This document shows, piece by piece, positions 28,831 through 37,963 of a stretch of 64,000 nucleotides of DNA. The notes beneath the pieces are model-generated. The model searched no databases. It saw only the letters and a program-made list of their open reading frames with translations, and had not been told where the DNA came from. Made by a program: the position numbers and the translations under genes. The stretch is from Beijerinckiaceae bacterium (GTDB lineage Bacteria > Pseudomonadota > Alphaproteobacteria > Rhizobiales > Beijerinckiaceae): assembly GCA_947475995.1 (NCBI GenBank), contig CANJNI010000003.1:62001-126000 (forward strand), in the 5' to 3' direction. Numbering within the stretch: position 1 is the first letter of the stretch; each line of letters starts with the position of its first letter.

Positions 28831-29664
28831 TCAGTTGGCCATCAGAACCGGCAGTTGCGCCTTGGCCATGATGTGGGAGGTCGCGCCTCCGAAGATCATC
28901 TGGCGCAGGCGGCTCTGTGTGTAGGCGCCCTTGATCATCAGATCGGCCCCGAGGGTCGCCGAATCTTCCAGATAGGCAAGGCCCGCCGGGCGGTTCTTGC
29001 CGAGCCGATGAATGATGTCGGCCTGAATCCCGTGCAGGGCCAGCATCTGCTGCAATTGTTCGGCCGCCGGACCTTCGGCATTGTGGGCCTCGATGGTCAG
29101 GATGAAGACCTTCTTGGCGGCTTTCAGCAGCGGCATGGCGAAAGCGGTCGAGCGAGCCGATTCCATGCTGTGGTTCCAGGCGATCACGATGGTTTCCGCC
29201 ACGGATTTCGGCGGTTCGGGCGGCGCGAGAAGAACCGGACGACCGCTTTCGAACAGGCAGGCCTCAGCGGTCGCCATGCGGGGATCGCCGCGTTCCGAAC
29301 CCGGACGGCCCAGAACTGTAACGTCAAAGACGCGCGCATAGCTGGCGATCTGGCTGTCGCCGAATGACCGGTCGCCCGCGAAACCGTAGGAAAGTCCCGG
29401 GACACCCTCGGCATGAACCGGGACGGCGTGCTCGGTCATGAAGACCTCGAAGCGCCGGTGCGCTTCCTCGGCAAGTTCCTTCCAGGTGTTCTGGTCCGCC
29501 ATGGTCCAGCTCACCGGCATGTCGAACGCCACCAGATCCGGCAGGTCGGGCCCCAGCGGCATGCCCTCGACATAGCCGTCGACACGTTTGGCAAGCAGAT
29601 GCGCCGTGGTCAAAACGGATTCGATCGAGGAGTGCATCTCGATCGGCACCAGAATATTTTTCAT
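28831..29664 (-). CDS. Universal stress protein, tandem UspA domains
   Basis: A 277-residue protein with two Usp folds. The N-terminal one begins MKNILVPIEMHSSIESVL. The C-terminal one begins ETIVIAWNHSMESARS and ends with the nucleotide-binding signature in GADLMIKGAYTQSRLRQMIF followed by GGATSHIM, fitting the Gx2Gx9G(S/T) ATP-binding pattern. The first domain's equivalent (VFDVTVLGRPGSER) is degenerate, so only the second half is likely to bind ATP. Such proteins aid survival in stasis or oxidative stress. ATG at 29664 follows AAGGGGA. It is downstream of mntR on the same strand, but a shared transcript is uncertain. Confidence 0.9.
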   Translation of the reverse strand: MKNILVPIEMHSSIESVLTTAHLLAKRVDGYVEGMPLGPDLPDLVAFDMPVSWTMADQNTWKELAEEAHRRFEVFMTEHAVPVHAEGVPGLSYGFAGDRSFGDSQIASYARVFDVTVLGRPGSERGDPRMATAEACLFESGRPVLLAPPEPPKSVAETIVIAWNHSMESARSTAFAMPLLKAAKKVFILTIEAHNAEGPAAEQLQQMLALHGIQADIIHRLGKNRPAGLAYLEDSATLGADLMIKGAYTQSRLRQMIFGGATSHIMAKAQLPVLMAN

Positions 29665-29722
29665 GACCGTCCCCTTCCTTGGTCTCGAAACACACTACAC
29701 GATTGCAACGAAACGTCGCTAT

Positions 29723-30196
29723 TCAGGTCTGGTCGCCGCCGCGTGTTTTCAAGAAGCGGTCGAAGGCCGCCAGCGTGACTTCGGAGGCATGATGTTCGAG
29801 ACCTTCGGCGTCGGCCTCGGCCACTTCGTCCGGAACGCCGAGCGCAATCAGGAGATCGACCACGAGTCGGTGGCGGCCCCTGCATCTTTCGGCGAGATCA
29901 TGCCCGGATTGCGTGAGAAAGACGCCCCTGTAGGGCCGGGACGTCGCCAGCCCCTCTCGCTTGAGGCGCGAGATCGTCTTGATGGCAGTGGCGTGGGACA
30001 CGCCCAGCCGACGCGCCACATCGGTGGGCCGCGCTTCGCCCTGCGTGGCGAGCAGATCGGCGATCAGCTCGACATAATCTTCCATGAGGGCGGATGATTG
30101 CGCCGTACGAGCCTTGCCGAACCGGCTCGCCTGCGTGTCCTCCGCCGGCAATTCCAGCGGCGGCAGGGCAATCGGTCCCTTTTGGGTAGTCGGCAT
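29723..30196 (-). CDS. mntR: Manganese-responsive regulator MntR (DtxR family)
   Basis: A 157-residue metal-dependent repressor. The winged helix contains EDYVELIADLLATQGEARPT and DVARRLGVSHATAIKTISRL, and the dimerisation/metal domain has the Glu/His cluster EGLEHHASEVT. The MntR subgroup is recognised by the FGKARTAQSSALMEDYVELI stretch just before the helix-turn-helix. With manganese bound it represses uptake genes or activates efflux genes. No mntH or other manganese transporter gene is in the window, so its target lies elsewhere. Confidence 0.88.
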   Translation of the reverse strand: MPTTQKGPIALPPLELPAEDTQASRFGKARTAQSSALMEDYVELIADLLATQGEARPTDVARRLGVSHATAIKTISRLKREGLATSRPYRGVFLTQSGHDLAERCRGRHRLVVDLLIALGVPDEVAEADAEGLEHHASEVTLAAFDRFLKTRGGDQT

Positions 30197-30342
30197 TCAG
30201 GCTCCGGAAACGACACGCAGATCAGCGGCCAGCCAAAGGACATAACCCGCGTGGCGTCAAGGTGCATGCAGGGCACGATCTTAGCGCAAATGATTGCGGA
30301 CGGCTTACGCCAGCCCGCTTTCTTCCGGCGCCGAGCGGCCTC

Positions 30343-31425
30343 TTATTTCTTGAACAGCTTTTCGAAAAGCGCGGCGGATTTCGCTGAATCGTCGTGAATC
30401 ATCTCTGAACTTATGACCACCGGCTTGAGCCCGTTGTTCTTGGGCACGACCTTCCGGAGCGAGTCGGCCGGCTGGACGTTCGGGTTCGACGGGAAATATT
30501 CCGCCTCCTGCAGCAGCGTCTGCGCTTCGGGCGAAAGCATGAAGTCAATCAGCAGCATGGCCGCATAGGGATGCTTCGACTTGCCAATCACCTGAATGGA
30601 ATCATTCAGCGCCGGGATCGGCTCAAACATGACCGTGTCGGCCGGCGCGCCTTTTTTGGCGCTGATGATCGGATGATGCGCCGAGATGCCAAGGCCGATG
30701 AGGAACTCGCCTTCGATCATGCGATCCGCGACTGCGCGATTGCTGAGAGCCAGCGGCTTCACATCCTGTTTGGCGAGTTTGGCCAGATATTCCTCAGCCT
30801 TCTGTTCGCCCCACGCCGCCCTAAGACTGGTGATGACGATCATTGCCCCGCTGGCGTTGGAATTGAAGGCCCAGGCCAACTTGCCCTTCCATTTTGGATC
30901 GAGCAGATCGTCGTAGGTCTTCGGCACTTCGTCGGCTTTCACCAGCTTCGTGTTGTAGCCGGTGGCGATGTAACGATAACGCGTGGTGATCCAGGTCCGA
31001 TCCTTGGCGACGGCTTCGGGCGGCATGATGTCGGAATAGGCCGAATAGAACGGCGCCGGAATTTTGGCGCCGCCCAGCGCGCCGCTCGCCCCACTGCCTT
31101 CCACAACGTCTGCGGCGAAATTGTTCGCCTGCGCTTCCGCCACCAGCTTGGCAATGATCTGGTTGTCGTCGCCACGCCAGAACTTCATGTCGATGTATGG
31201 ATACTTCTTGCGGAAGGCTTCCGAGATCGGTCGCAGGGCCTGATTGACGATCATGGCCGAGTAAAGAATCACCGTGCCTTCCTTGCGGGCGCCTTCTTCG
31301 AGCACCTTCTGGCGGTCCGCACCGCGATAGTTGAAGATTTCCTCGTTGGTCAGCGCGTTCGCCGGGATGGACGCCTGCGCAACCAGCGCACCCGCAAACA
31401 GAAGACTCAGCGTGCCCTTGGTCAT
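30343..31425 (-). CDS. Periplasmic iron-type (SBP_bac_1/6) solute-binding protein
   Basis: A 360-residue binding protein with a signal peptide (residues 1-25, ending IPANA). The mature part has EGARKEGTVILYSAM, PYIDMKFWRGDDNQII and DLLDPKWKGKLAW, typical of the Fe(III)/thiamine/spermidine-type family. ATG at 31425 follows GGGGAGG; ten further codons upstream are unlikely. It lies 26 bases after the enolase-superfamily gene on the same strand, so the two are probably one transcript. No permease or ATPase gene is adjacent. It is a paralog of the protein at 37964-39037. The ligand could be an organic acid used by the neighbouring enzyme. Confidence 0.87.
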   Translation of the reverse strand: MTKGTLSLLFAGALVAQASIPANALTNEEIFNYRGADRQKVLEEGARKEGTVILYSAMIVNQALRPISEAFRKKYPYIDMKFWRGDDNQIIAKLVAEAQANNFAADVVEGSGASGALGGAKIPAPFYSAYSDIMPPEAVAKDRTWITTRYRYIATGYNTKLVKADEVPKTYDDLLDPKWKGKLAWAFNSNASGAMIVITSLRAAWGEQKAEEYLAKLAKQDVKPLALSNRAVADRMIEGEFLIGLGISAHHPIISAKKGAPADTVMFEPIPALNDSIQVIGKSKHPYAAMLLIDFMLSPEAQTLLQEAEYFPSNPNVQPADSLRKVVPKNNGLKPVVISSEMIHDDSAKSAALFEKLFKK

Positions 31426-31451
31426 GTTTCCTCCCCTGTTTGTTTTTGGTC

Positions 31452-32567
31452 TCAAACCGTCGCCATCAGCTTTTCGGCTTCGGCGATCTGGATGTGTGCG
31501 TCACTGCGCAGGCGTGCGCCGGAGCCCGGCGCGTCCGTGACGTGAACCTTGCCGTCGATGTTATCGACGCCTTCGGTGATGTCGTTTTCGAGCCGGACAT
31601 ATTCGCCGAATTCGCAGGCGAAGGAGAGTTCCGGCAGGCTCGCCGCCAGATGCATGGCCTGTGCGGACATAAGACGCGGACCCACATGCGCGCCCAGACG
31701 GCACGGAATGTCGCCGGCCTGACAGATGCGGGCCGCCGCCAGAGTGTTGCGCAGGCCGCCGAGCTTGGGAACCTTCAGGCTCACCATGTCGACGATGCGG
31801 TTCGCCACCAGATGCATGACCTCATGCACGGAGCCCGCGCTCTCGTCGGCCTCGGTGGCGATGGGCGAATTCTGCGTGACGAGTTTCAGGCCCGCGTAAT
31901 CGTCCGACTTGCACGGCTGCTCGAAAATCTCGACGCCGTAATCGACGACCTTGTTGGCGAGCTGAATGGCTTCTTTCGGCTTGTAGGCCTGGTTGGCGTC
32001 GATGATGAGACGAATGTCGGGGCCGACTTCATCGCGGATCGCCTTCACCCGCACGGCGTCGAGCGTCACATGGCCGTCGACCTTGATCTTGATGTGCTTG
32101 TATCCGGCCTCGACCAGCTTGCGGCCCATGCGGGCCATTTCAGCCGGTTCCTTGATCGACAGCACGCGCATGACGGGGAGTTCGGTGCGGCGCTTGCCGC
32201 CGAACAGATGGTACATGGGCACGCCGAGCGAGCGCGACGCGATTTCAAACAGGGCGCAATCGATCGCGGCTTTCGCCTGATTCATGCCCTTCAGATGATG
32301 ATCGAGCCGAACGAGGATGTCCTCGATGTCGAAGGCGTCACGCCCCATCAGCAGCGTGGCGAAATCGTCGAGCGTGCCCTTCAGGCCCTCGCTGTTGGCC
32401 CCCATGTGGCGCGTGGCGGATGCATAGCCGTAGCCGACCGTGCCGTCCTCGGCGGTGATCTCGACCAGCCAGCCCTTTGAGATGCGATTGGCGTGGATGG
32501 AAAACCGCCATTTCGGGTCCGACTGCGGCATGTGGCACGGCAGTACATCGACCTTGACGATCTTCAT
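31452..32567 (-). CDS. Enolase-superfamily enzyme, muconate-cycloisomerase-like
   Basis: A 371-residue enzyme with the mandelate racemase/muconate lactonizing fold. Visible active-site residues are the KxK pair Lys160 and Lys162 (HIKIKVDG), metal ligands Asp190 (IIDANQAY), Glu216 (FEQPC) and Asp241 (TEADES), and Lys265 (SLKVPKLGG) as the opposite base. The two-lysine arrangement places it in the MLE subgroup (cycloisomerases, succinylbenzoate synthase, epimerases) rather than with the His-Asp mandelate racemases. Substrate unknown. ATG at 32567 follows GAGGAAAA. It precedes an orphan binding protein gene and follows the monooxygenase gene by 92 bases. Confidence 0.88.
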   Translation of the reverse strand: MKIVKVDVLPCHMPQSDPKWRFSIHANRISKGWLVEITAEDGTVGYGYASATRHMGANSEGLKGTLDDFATLLMGRDAFDIEDILVRLDHHLKGMNQAKAAIDCALFEIASRSLGVPMYHLFGGKRRTELPVMRVLSIKEPAEMARMGRKLVEAGYKHIKIKVDGHVTLDAVRVKAIRDEVGPDIRLIIDANQAYKPKEAIQLANKVVDYGVEIFEQPCKSDDYAGLKLVTQNSPIATEADESAGSVHEVMHLVANRIVDMVSLKVPKLGGLRNTLAAARICQAGDIPCRLGAHVGPRLMSAQAMHLAASLPELSFACEFGEYVRLENDITEGVDNIDGKVHVTDAPGSGARLRSDAHIQIAEAEKLMATV

Positions 32568-32659
32568 CGGGCGTTTTCCTCTCAGGTGCAGTTGGCCTCA
32601 TGGCCGCTCGTTGCCCCGCAGGATAGCGGGGATTTTGCACGCCGCAACCTCGTTGCGTG

Positions 32660-33862
32660 TCAGGAGATTTGCGCCGCCATGCGGAGACCATCCAGCATCG
32701 AGGCCCTGCGCACATAAGCGCGGTGGCGCTCGGGATCGCCCGTGATGGCCTGCAGGTTCGCCAGCAGACGGCGACGCTCGTCCGGGTCCTTCTCGCGCAT
32801 CCGGTCGCGGTTGCGCTTGGCCTGCCCGAGAATTTCTTCCGCCACGACAGGTCGGCGACGACGCGTGTAGAGGTCCAGCCTTTCGAGGTCCGCGCCGCGC
32901 CGGAAAATATCCTTGAGGGCTTCTGCCAGTTCGAAAGCCTCATGGATGCCGCCATTGAGGCCCAGTCCGCCCGCCGGCGAATTCACATGGGCCGCATCGC
33001 CCACCAGCGCCACGCGCCCCTTGCGGTAGGTCGGCACGATGCGCTGCTGGACCCGATAGGGCCACGCGCCGAGCACCGGATAGGGCTGCGGCGAGGCGAT
33101 GATGTTTTGCAGCGCCGCCTGCACGCCGTCCGGCGTAATCTGCTGCTCAACCGGAATGTCCTCGCGCAGATAGATCGCGAGCCGCCAGAAATCGCGCAGG
33201 CGCAGGAACGCCAGATTGCCGCCCGGCGTCCAGCACGACGCCACGATGGTCAGCCCTTCCATGTGCTGCTCGAACGGAAACGTCGTCGTCACCACCAGGG
33301 TGGTTTCCGGGAAGGCCTCGCCCTCAAACGGAATTCCTGCGGTCTCGCGCACCGTGCTGGCCAGACCATCCGCGCCGACCAGAATGCGGGCGCGCAGGGT
33401 CTCGATTCCGCGCGCGCTTTCGACATCCACATCGACCCCGGTTTCGTCCTGCCGGAAGCCCACGACCTTGTGGCCGAAGTCCGCACGGGCGCGCGGATGG
33501 CGCGCGAGCCGGTCGTAGATCGCCTGCTGCAGGCGCGACTGCTCGCATTGCAGGCGGAAAGGGTGCCGTACTTCATCCCGGATGACGGCGAGATCGAAGA
33601 CCGCGCGTTCGCCTTCCGGGTGCAGGCGCACCTGCCATTGCGTGGTGGTGAGTCCCTGCGCGACGATCTCCTGCGTGAACCCGTCGGGCTCCAGCATGTC
33701 GAGCGTCGGCGGATGAAAGCTCGTGGCGCGAAGGTCCGGGGCGATGGCGTCGCGCATCTCGAAGGCGCGCGCCTCGATTCCGGCTTCGCCGCACAGAAAG
33801 GCGGTCAGCAGGCCGGTCGGGCCTCCGCCCGCAATGAGCACATCGCAATCGAAGGATTTCAC
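32660..33862 (-). CDS. FAD-dependent aromatic-type monooxygenase
   Basis: A 400-residue flavoprotein hydroxylase of the PHBH/MhpA (FAD_binding_3) group. The Rossmann motif is VLIAGGGPTGLLTAF at residues 8-22, the DG motif is LVGADGLASTVRE, and the second FAD motif is VALVGDAAHVNSPAGGLGLN. It would use NAD(P)H and oxygen to hydroxylate an aromatic-like ring. It starts 9 bases after the uraD stop on the same strand. HpxO-type flavin urate hydroxylases belong to a different subgroup, and a membrane urate oxidase is present nearby, so a urate role is not assumed. Substrate unknown. Confidence 0.88.
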   Translation of the reverse strand: MKSFDCDVLIAGGGPTGLLTAFLCGEAGIEARAFEMRDAIAPDLRATSFHPPTLDMLEPDGFTQEIVAQGLTTTQWQVRLHPEGERAVFDLAVIRDEVRHPFRLQCEQSRLQQAIYDRLARHPRARADFGHKVVGFRQDETGVDVDVESARGIETLRARILVGADGLASTVRETAGIPFEGEAFPETTLVVTTTFPFEQHMEGLTIVASCWTPGGNLAFLRLRDFWRLAIYLREDIPVEQQITPDGVQAALQNIIASPQPYPVLGAWPYRVQQRIVPTYRKGRVALVGDAAHVNSPAGGLGLNGGIHEAFELAEALKDIFRRGADLERLDLYTRRRRPVVAEEILGQAKRNRDRMREKDPDERRRLLANLQAITGDPERHRAYVRRASMLDGLRMAAQIS

Positions 33863-33871
33863 GGACGTGGC

Positions 33872-34375
33872 CTATTCGGGAAGCAGATCACGCAGGCGGA
33901 ACAGCGCAATCTTCTCGATCTCGTCAAGCGCGGTGGCGAATTCCTCGTCGGCCCCGTGCTTCAGGCGACGCACGAATGCTTCCAGGATTTCGTCCTTGCT
34001 GCGGCCCTTGACGGCCATGATGAACGGGAATCCGAAGCGGGCCTTGTAGGCGTCGTTGAGTTCGGTGAAGCGCGCCTTCTCCTCGTCGGTCAGGAAGGCG
34101 AGGCCGGCGGACTGTTGCTCCTTGGTCGACTCGGGCGTCAGCCGGCCCGCCATCGCGAGCCGCCCGGCGAGGTCGGGATGCGCGTTGATGAGCGCCAGTT
34201 GCCGCTCGCGCGCGGCGTCCCTCATGGCGGCGACCATGACGGCATGAAGCGTGGGGGCGGTCCGGCAGTCGGCCGCGCTGCGCCGATCCCACGCATCTTC
34301 CGCCACCCAGGCGGAATGTTCAAAAACGCCCCCGAAACGGGCTAGGAAGGCGTCCCGGGTCCAGTCCTGACTCAT
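33872..34375 (-). CDS. uraD: 2-oxo-4-hydroxy-4-carboxy-5-ureidoimidazoline (OHCU) decarboxylase
   Basis: A 167-residue protein catalysing the last step from urate to S-allantoin. Family marks are the catalytic His in [11 protein letters not shown], the TKEQQSAGL segment and [20 protein letters not shown] at 34375 ([16 protein letters not shown]) is chosen over the upstream ATG at 34429, which would add 18 unrelated residues. It diverges from hiuH and puuD, which encode the two preceding steps. It is followed after 9 bases by a flavin monooxygenase gene. Confidence 0.95.
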   Translation of the reverse strand: MSQDWTRDAFLARFGGVFEHSAWVAEDAWDRRSAADCRTAPTLHAVMVAAMRDAARERQLALINAHPDLAGRLAMAGRLTPESTKEQQSAGLAFLTDEEKARFTELNDAYKARFGFPFIMAVKGRSKDEILEAFVRRLKHGADEEFATALDEIEKIALFRLRDLLPE

Positions 34376-34485
34376 GGAAATATTGGCTCCCTGCTCAATC
34401 CAGCGGCACAGGACATGTAATTTACGCAAAGCAGCGGCAATTGCCGCTCCGATCCGGTTGCATGCGCCGGTCCGAAAAGCCTAGC

Positions 34486-34875
34486 ATGAAAACGACCACA
34501 ATTGCCCGAGTCTCCATGTCCGCAGGCCGCCTCACCACCCATGTTCTCGACACAGCCTCCGGGCGTCCGGCGAGCGGGGTCCGGGTTCGGCTCTATGCCC
34601 GCGCGGGCGACAGCCGAACGCTGCTGGTCGAGACCCTGACCAATCAGGACGGCCGTTGCGATGGGCCGCTGCTTTCGGGCGAAAGTTTCGCTGTCGGCAG
34701 ATACGAACTCATCTTCGACGTCGCAGCCTATTTTCGCCGCAACGGCATCGCGCTGCCCGAGCCCGCCTTTCTGGATGACGTGCCGATCTGTTTCGGAATC
34801 GCCGATGCGGGCGCGCATTATCATGTGCCGCTGCTGATCTCGCCCTACGGCTATTCGACCTATCGGGGCAGTTGA
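34486..34875 (+). CDS. hiuH: 5-hydroxyisourate hydrolase (transthyretin-like)
   Basis: A transthyretin-fold hydrolase converting 5-hydroxyisourate to OHCU. It shows the start motif [19 protein letters not shown], the central [11 protein letters not shown] and the family C-terminus [12 protein letters not shown] at 34486 gives 129 residues; ATG at 34516 (MSAGRLTTH) gives a length nearer the core family and is equally possible. The product feeds UraD, encoded divergently, and the substrate is supplied by PuuD, encoded 58 bases downstream. Confidence 0.95.
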   Translation: MKTTTIARVSMSAGRLTTHVLDTASGRPASGVRVRLYARAGDSRTLLVETLTNQDGRCDGPLLSGESFAVGRYELIFDVAAYFRRNGIALPEPAFLDDVPICFGIADAGAHYHVPLLISPYGYSTYRGS

Positions 34876-34933
34876 GCGGCGGCGAGTTCAATCATCCGAA
34901 TGAAAGCGGCGCAGCCGCAAACGAGGACCGACC

Positions 34934-36136
34934 GTGACCTGGCTTTTGCTGTTTGAGGAATGGGCCAACTTTCTGCTGCGCTGGGTGCATGTGATCGCCG
35001 GCATCGGGTGGATCGGTTCGTCGTTCTATTTCATTCATCTCGATCTGAGCCTGCGCAAGCGCGAGGGATTGCCCGAAGGCGTCGGCGGAGATGCATGGCA
35101 GGTGCACGGCGGCGGCTTCTACCACATGCAGAAATATGTGGTCGCGCCGAAGTCGATGCCGAAGGAACTGACCTGGTTCTACTGGGAGGCCTACGCGACC
35201 TTCCTGACCGGCTTCGCGCTGCTCGTCGCGCATTACTACATGAACGCCGAGATCTATCTGGTCGACAAGACGGTGCTGGATATTTCCGGCACGACCGCGA
35301 TCCTTCTGAGCATCGCGGGGCTGGTGGTCGGCTATTCGGTCTATGAGGGCTTGTGCCGCTCGCCGCTGGGCAAGAACGATCTGGCGCTCGGCGCGGTCGG
35401 ATTCGCGTTTCTGGTGTTCCTTGCGTGGTTCTTCACGAAGATCTTCAGCGGGCGCGGCGCCTATATCGAACTCGGCGCGCTGATCGGAACCGCCATGGTG
35501 GCGAATGTGGCGCATGTCATCATTCCCAACCAGCGCAAGATCGTTAAGGCGCTCCTGGCTGGCGAGACGCCCGATCCGGCGCTCGGCAAGGCCGGCAAGC
35601 AACGTTCCGTTCACAACAATTACCTGACGCTGCCGGTCATCTTCATGATGGTGTCGAACCATTATCCGCTGGCCTTCGCGTCGAAGTACAACTGGATCAT
35701 CGCCACGCTCGTGCTGGTGATCGGCGTCCTGATCCGTCATTTCTACAACGAGGGTCATGCGGGCCGCGCCAAGCCGTGGTGGACATGGGCGGTTTCGGCA
35801 CTCCTGATGGCGATCATCATGTGGCTGTCGGTGGCCGGGTCGGCCATTGCGAACGCAGCCGCGCCGCGCAACGTGCAATTCGCGCAGGTGCAGGACATTG
35901 TGAGCGCGCGCTGCTCCATGTGCCACGCCAAGGAGCCGGTGTGGGACGGCATCGCAGCCCCGCCGAAGGGCGTGATGCTGGATACGCCGGACGCAATCCG
36001 TCAGCACGCCAAGGGAATCTTTTTGCAGGCAGTCGCTACCCGGGCCATGCCGCCGGGCGGCAACATGACCGATCTGCCGGACGAAGACCGGCAGATTCTG
36101 GCGGCATGGTTCGCCAATGGAGCTCCGGGGATTTGA
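34934..36136 (+). CDS. puuD: Membrane urate hydroxylase PuuD with cytochrome c domain
   Basis: A 400-residue integral membrane protein that oxidises urate to 5-hydroxyisourate. About eight transmembrane helices cover residues 10-305, beginning LRWVHVIAGIGWIGSSFYFI, with conserved histidines and the TWFYWEAYATFLTGFALL helix. The C-terminal periplasmic part carries a c-type heme site, Cys327-Ser-Met-Cys330-His331, and a distal AMPPGGNM methionine region, which lets electrons pass to the respiratory chain. It follows hiuH by 58 bases with a GAGG ribosome-binding site, so the two form an operon. The stop is followed by a composite repeat. Confidence 0.96.
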   Translation: MTWLLLFEEWANFLLRWVHVIAGIGWIGSSFYFIHLDLSLRKREGLPEGVGGDAWQVHGGGFYHMQKYVVAPKSMPKELTWFYWEAYATFLTGFALLVAHYYMNAEIYLVDKTVLDISGTTAILLSIAGLVVGYSVYEGLCRSPLGKNDLALGAVGFAFLVFLAWFFTKIFSGRGAYIELGALIGTAMVANVAHVIIPNQRKIVKALLAGETPDPALGKAGKQRSVHNNYLTLPVIFMMVSNHYPLAFASKYNWIIATLVLVIGVLIRHFYNEGHAGRAKPWWTWAVSALLMAIIMWLSVAGSAIANAAAPRNVQFAQVQDIVSARCSMCHAKEPVWDGIAAPPKGVMLDTPDAIRQHAKGIFLQAVATRAMPPGGNMTDLPDEDRQILAAWFANGAPGI

Positions 36137-36152
36137 TCTGCGGCTCTTGCCG

Positions 36153-36258
36153 CATCCTTCGAGACGCCCGCTCCGCGGGCTCCTCAGGATGAGGAAACCA
36201 AGCAACTCTCCGGTGCCCTCACGCTGAGGAGCGCTGAAAGGCGCGTCTCGAAGCGCGC
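36153..36258. repeat. Composite palindromic intergenic repeat, family A, copy 2
   Basis: The left half is CATCCTTCGAGACGCCCGC followed by CTCCTCAGGATGAGG; the right half is CCTCACGCTGAGGAGCGC followed by GCGTCTCGAAGCGC. They are inverted and separated by about 25 bases. The element fills the gap between the convergent puuD and gamma-glutamyltransferase genes and may end transcription from both sides. Confidence 0.8.
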
Positions 36259-36262
36259 GTCT

Positions 36263-37858
36263 TCAGAACCCCGCCGCCTGCCCGTCCTTGCGCGGATCGG
36301 AACCCGCCACGTAACCGCCCTCGATACGATGCACGAGCTGCGCGCCGCCGAAGCTCGCCTCGCCCTCGAAATCGCGCGGGCCTTCGACCTTGTGGCCGCG
36401 CGAGGCCAGATCGTCCGCCAGTCCCGCAGGTGCGGTTGAATCGATCGACACTTCCATCCCGTTGATGACGCGCCAGCGCGGCGCATCGGCGGCGGTCTGG
36501 GGGTCCTGATTCCATATCTGCGTGCGCAGGAACATCTGCACATGGCCCTGCGCCTGCATGGACCCGCCCATGAGGCAGAACGCCATCTGGGCCTCGCCGC
36601 CCTTTGTGACGAAGCCCGGAATGATCGTGTGGAAGGGCCGCTTCGAGGGGCCGACCTCGTTCGGGTGACCGGCCTGCAAGGAGAATCCATAGCCGCGATT
36701 TTGCAGCGCGATGCCGGTCCCGGGCACCACGCACCCCGACCCGAAGCCAGAGAAATTCGACTGGATGTAGGAGACCATCATGCCGTCTTCGTCGCCGGTA
36801 GCGAGGCACACCGTGCCGCTGCCGCCGGGCTTTCCGGCGCCGAAGTCGGTCGCGATTTTCCGGTCGACGAGCTTTGCGCGCGAGGCCAAATAATCGTCGT
36901 CCAGCAGTTGCGCGATCGTCACCTTGGTCATGAAACGCTGTTCGGCCACGTATGCGGCGGAATCCGCGAAAGCCAGTTTCATCGCCTCGATCTGGAGATG
37001 AAAGGCCTGCGGAGAATCAGGCTTTTCGGCCTCGATTCCCAGATGGCGCAGAATGCCGAGCGCCATGCATGCCGCGATCCCCTGCCCGTTCGGCGGGATT
37101 TCGTGCAGCGATCTGTCGCCGACGGATTTGTGAATCGTTCCGCACCAGTCCAGCTTGTGATCGGCGAGATCGCTGGCCCGCAGCGCGCCGCCGGTCTTGC
37201 GGGCGAAAGCGTCGATGCGCTCCGCCAGTTCGCCGCGATAGAAGGCCTCGCCACGTGTCTCGGCAATGAGTTGCAGCGAGCGCGCCAGCGCGCTGGACGA
37301 AAACATTTCGCCGGCTTTCGGAGCGCGCCCGCCCGGCAGGAAGGCTTCCGCAAAGCCCGGCTGAGCATGGAGAAGCTTTTCGGCGCGACGCCATTGTTCG
37401 CCGATGATGGGGGAGACGTGGAAGCCGCGCGTCGCATAACGGATCGCAGGTTCGAAAAGCTTCTCGAAAGGCAGACGTCCGAATCTGGTCGACAGCTCCA
37501 CCCACGCGGACACCGCGCCGGGCGTCGTCACCGAATCCCAGCCGCGCTGCGGCATGGCGTTGCGGCCTGCGAAATGATCGCGCGTCCAGCCCGCCGGCGA
37601 GCGGCCCGATGCATTGAGCCCGTGCAGTTCCCTGCCGTCCCAGACGATGCAGAAGGCGTCCGACCCCAAGCCGTTGCTGGTCGGCTCCACCACCACGAGC
37701 GCAATGGCGGTGGCGAGCGCGGCGTCCATGGCGTTGCCGCCCGCGTGCAATGTTTCAATTCCGGCCTGCGTGGCGAGCGGCTGCGAGGTCGTGACCACGT
37801 TCCGGGCGAAGACCGGCGAGCGACGCGAACGATAACGGCCTTCGTGGGTATATTGCAT
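36263..37858 (-). CDS. Gamma-glutamyltransferase, cytoplasmic type
   Basis: A 531-residue Ntn-hydrolase precursor. The autoprocessing and catalytic threonine is Thr349 in GGSGTVCLATGDEDG, after which the small subunit begins; FSGFGSGCVVPGTGIALQNRG and the GGSMQAQGHVQ oxyanion loop follow. The N-terminal part has TTSQPLATQAGIETL and HAGGNAMDAALATAIAL. There is no signal peptide, so unlike E. coli Ggt it should be cytoplasmic, like YwrD-type members. It may cleave glutathione or gamma-glutamyl conjugates. It diverges from an orphan binding-protein gene, and its 3' end faces puuD across a repeat. Confidence 0.9.
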   Translation of the reverse strand: MQYTHEGRYRSRRSPVFARNVVTTSQPLATQAGIETLHAGGNAMDAALATAIALVVVEPTSNGLGSDAFCIVWDGRELHGLNASGRSPAGWTRDHFAGRNAMPQRGWDSVTTPGAVSAWVELSTRFGRLPFEKLFEPAIRYATRGFHVSPIIGEQWRRAEKLLHAQPGFAEAFLPGGRAPKAGEMFSSSALARSLQLIAETRGEAFYRGELAERIDAFARKTGGALRASDLADHKLDWCGTIHKSVGDRSLHEIPPNGQGIAACMALGILRHLGIEAEKPDSPQAFHLQIEAMKLAFADSAAYVAEQRFMTKVTIAQLLDDDYLASRAKLVDRKIATDFGAGKPGGSGTVCLATGDEDGMMVSYIQSNFSGFGSGCVVPGTGIALQNRGYGFSLQAGHPNEVGPSKRPFHTIIPGFVTKGGEAQMAFCLMGGSMQAQGHVQMFLRTQIWNQDPQTAADAPRWRVINGMEVSIDSTAPAGLADDLASRGHKVEGPRDFEGEASFGGAQLVHRIEGGYVAGSDPRKDGQAAGF

Positions 37859-37963
37859 GAGGTGCTCATTTCCGGCGCGGTTGCAAAAACGCCCTATCGT
37901 CCCTAGTCTTGCGAGAAATCACAAGAGGCGCGGTCCGGTCGCGCGGTTTGAATGGGAGATAAC

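Noticed and set aside
32614-32631. CCCCGC/GCGGGG hairpin between the monooxygenase and enolase-type genes
   Set aside because: Six pairs only, and in the minus-strand transcript no T tract follows, so it is not called as a terminator.
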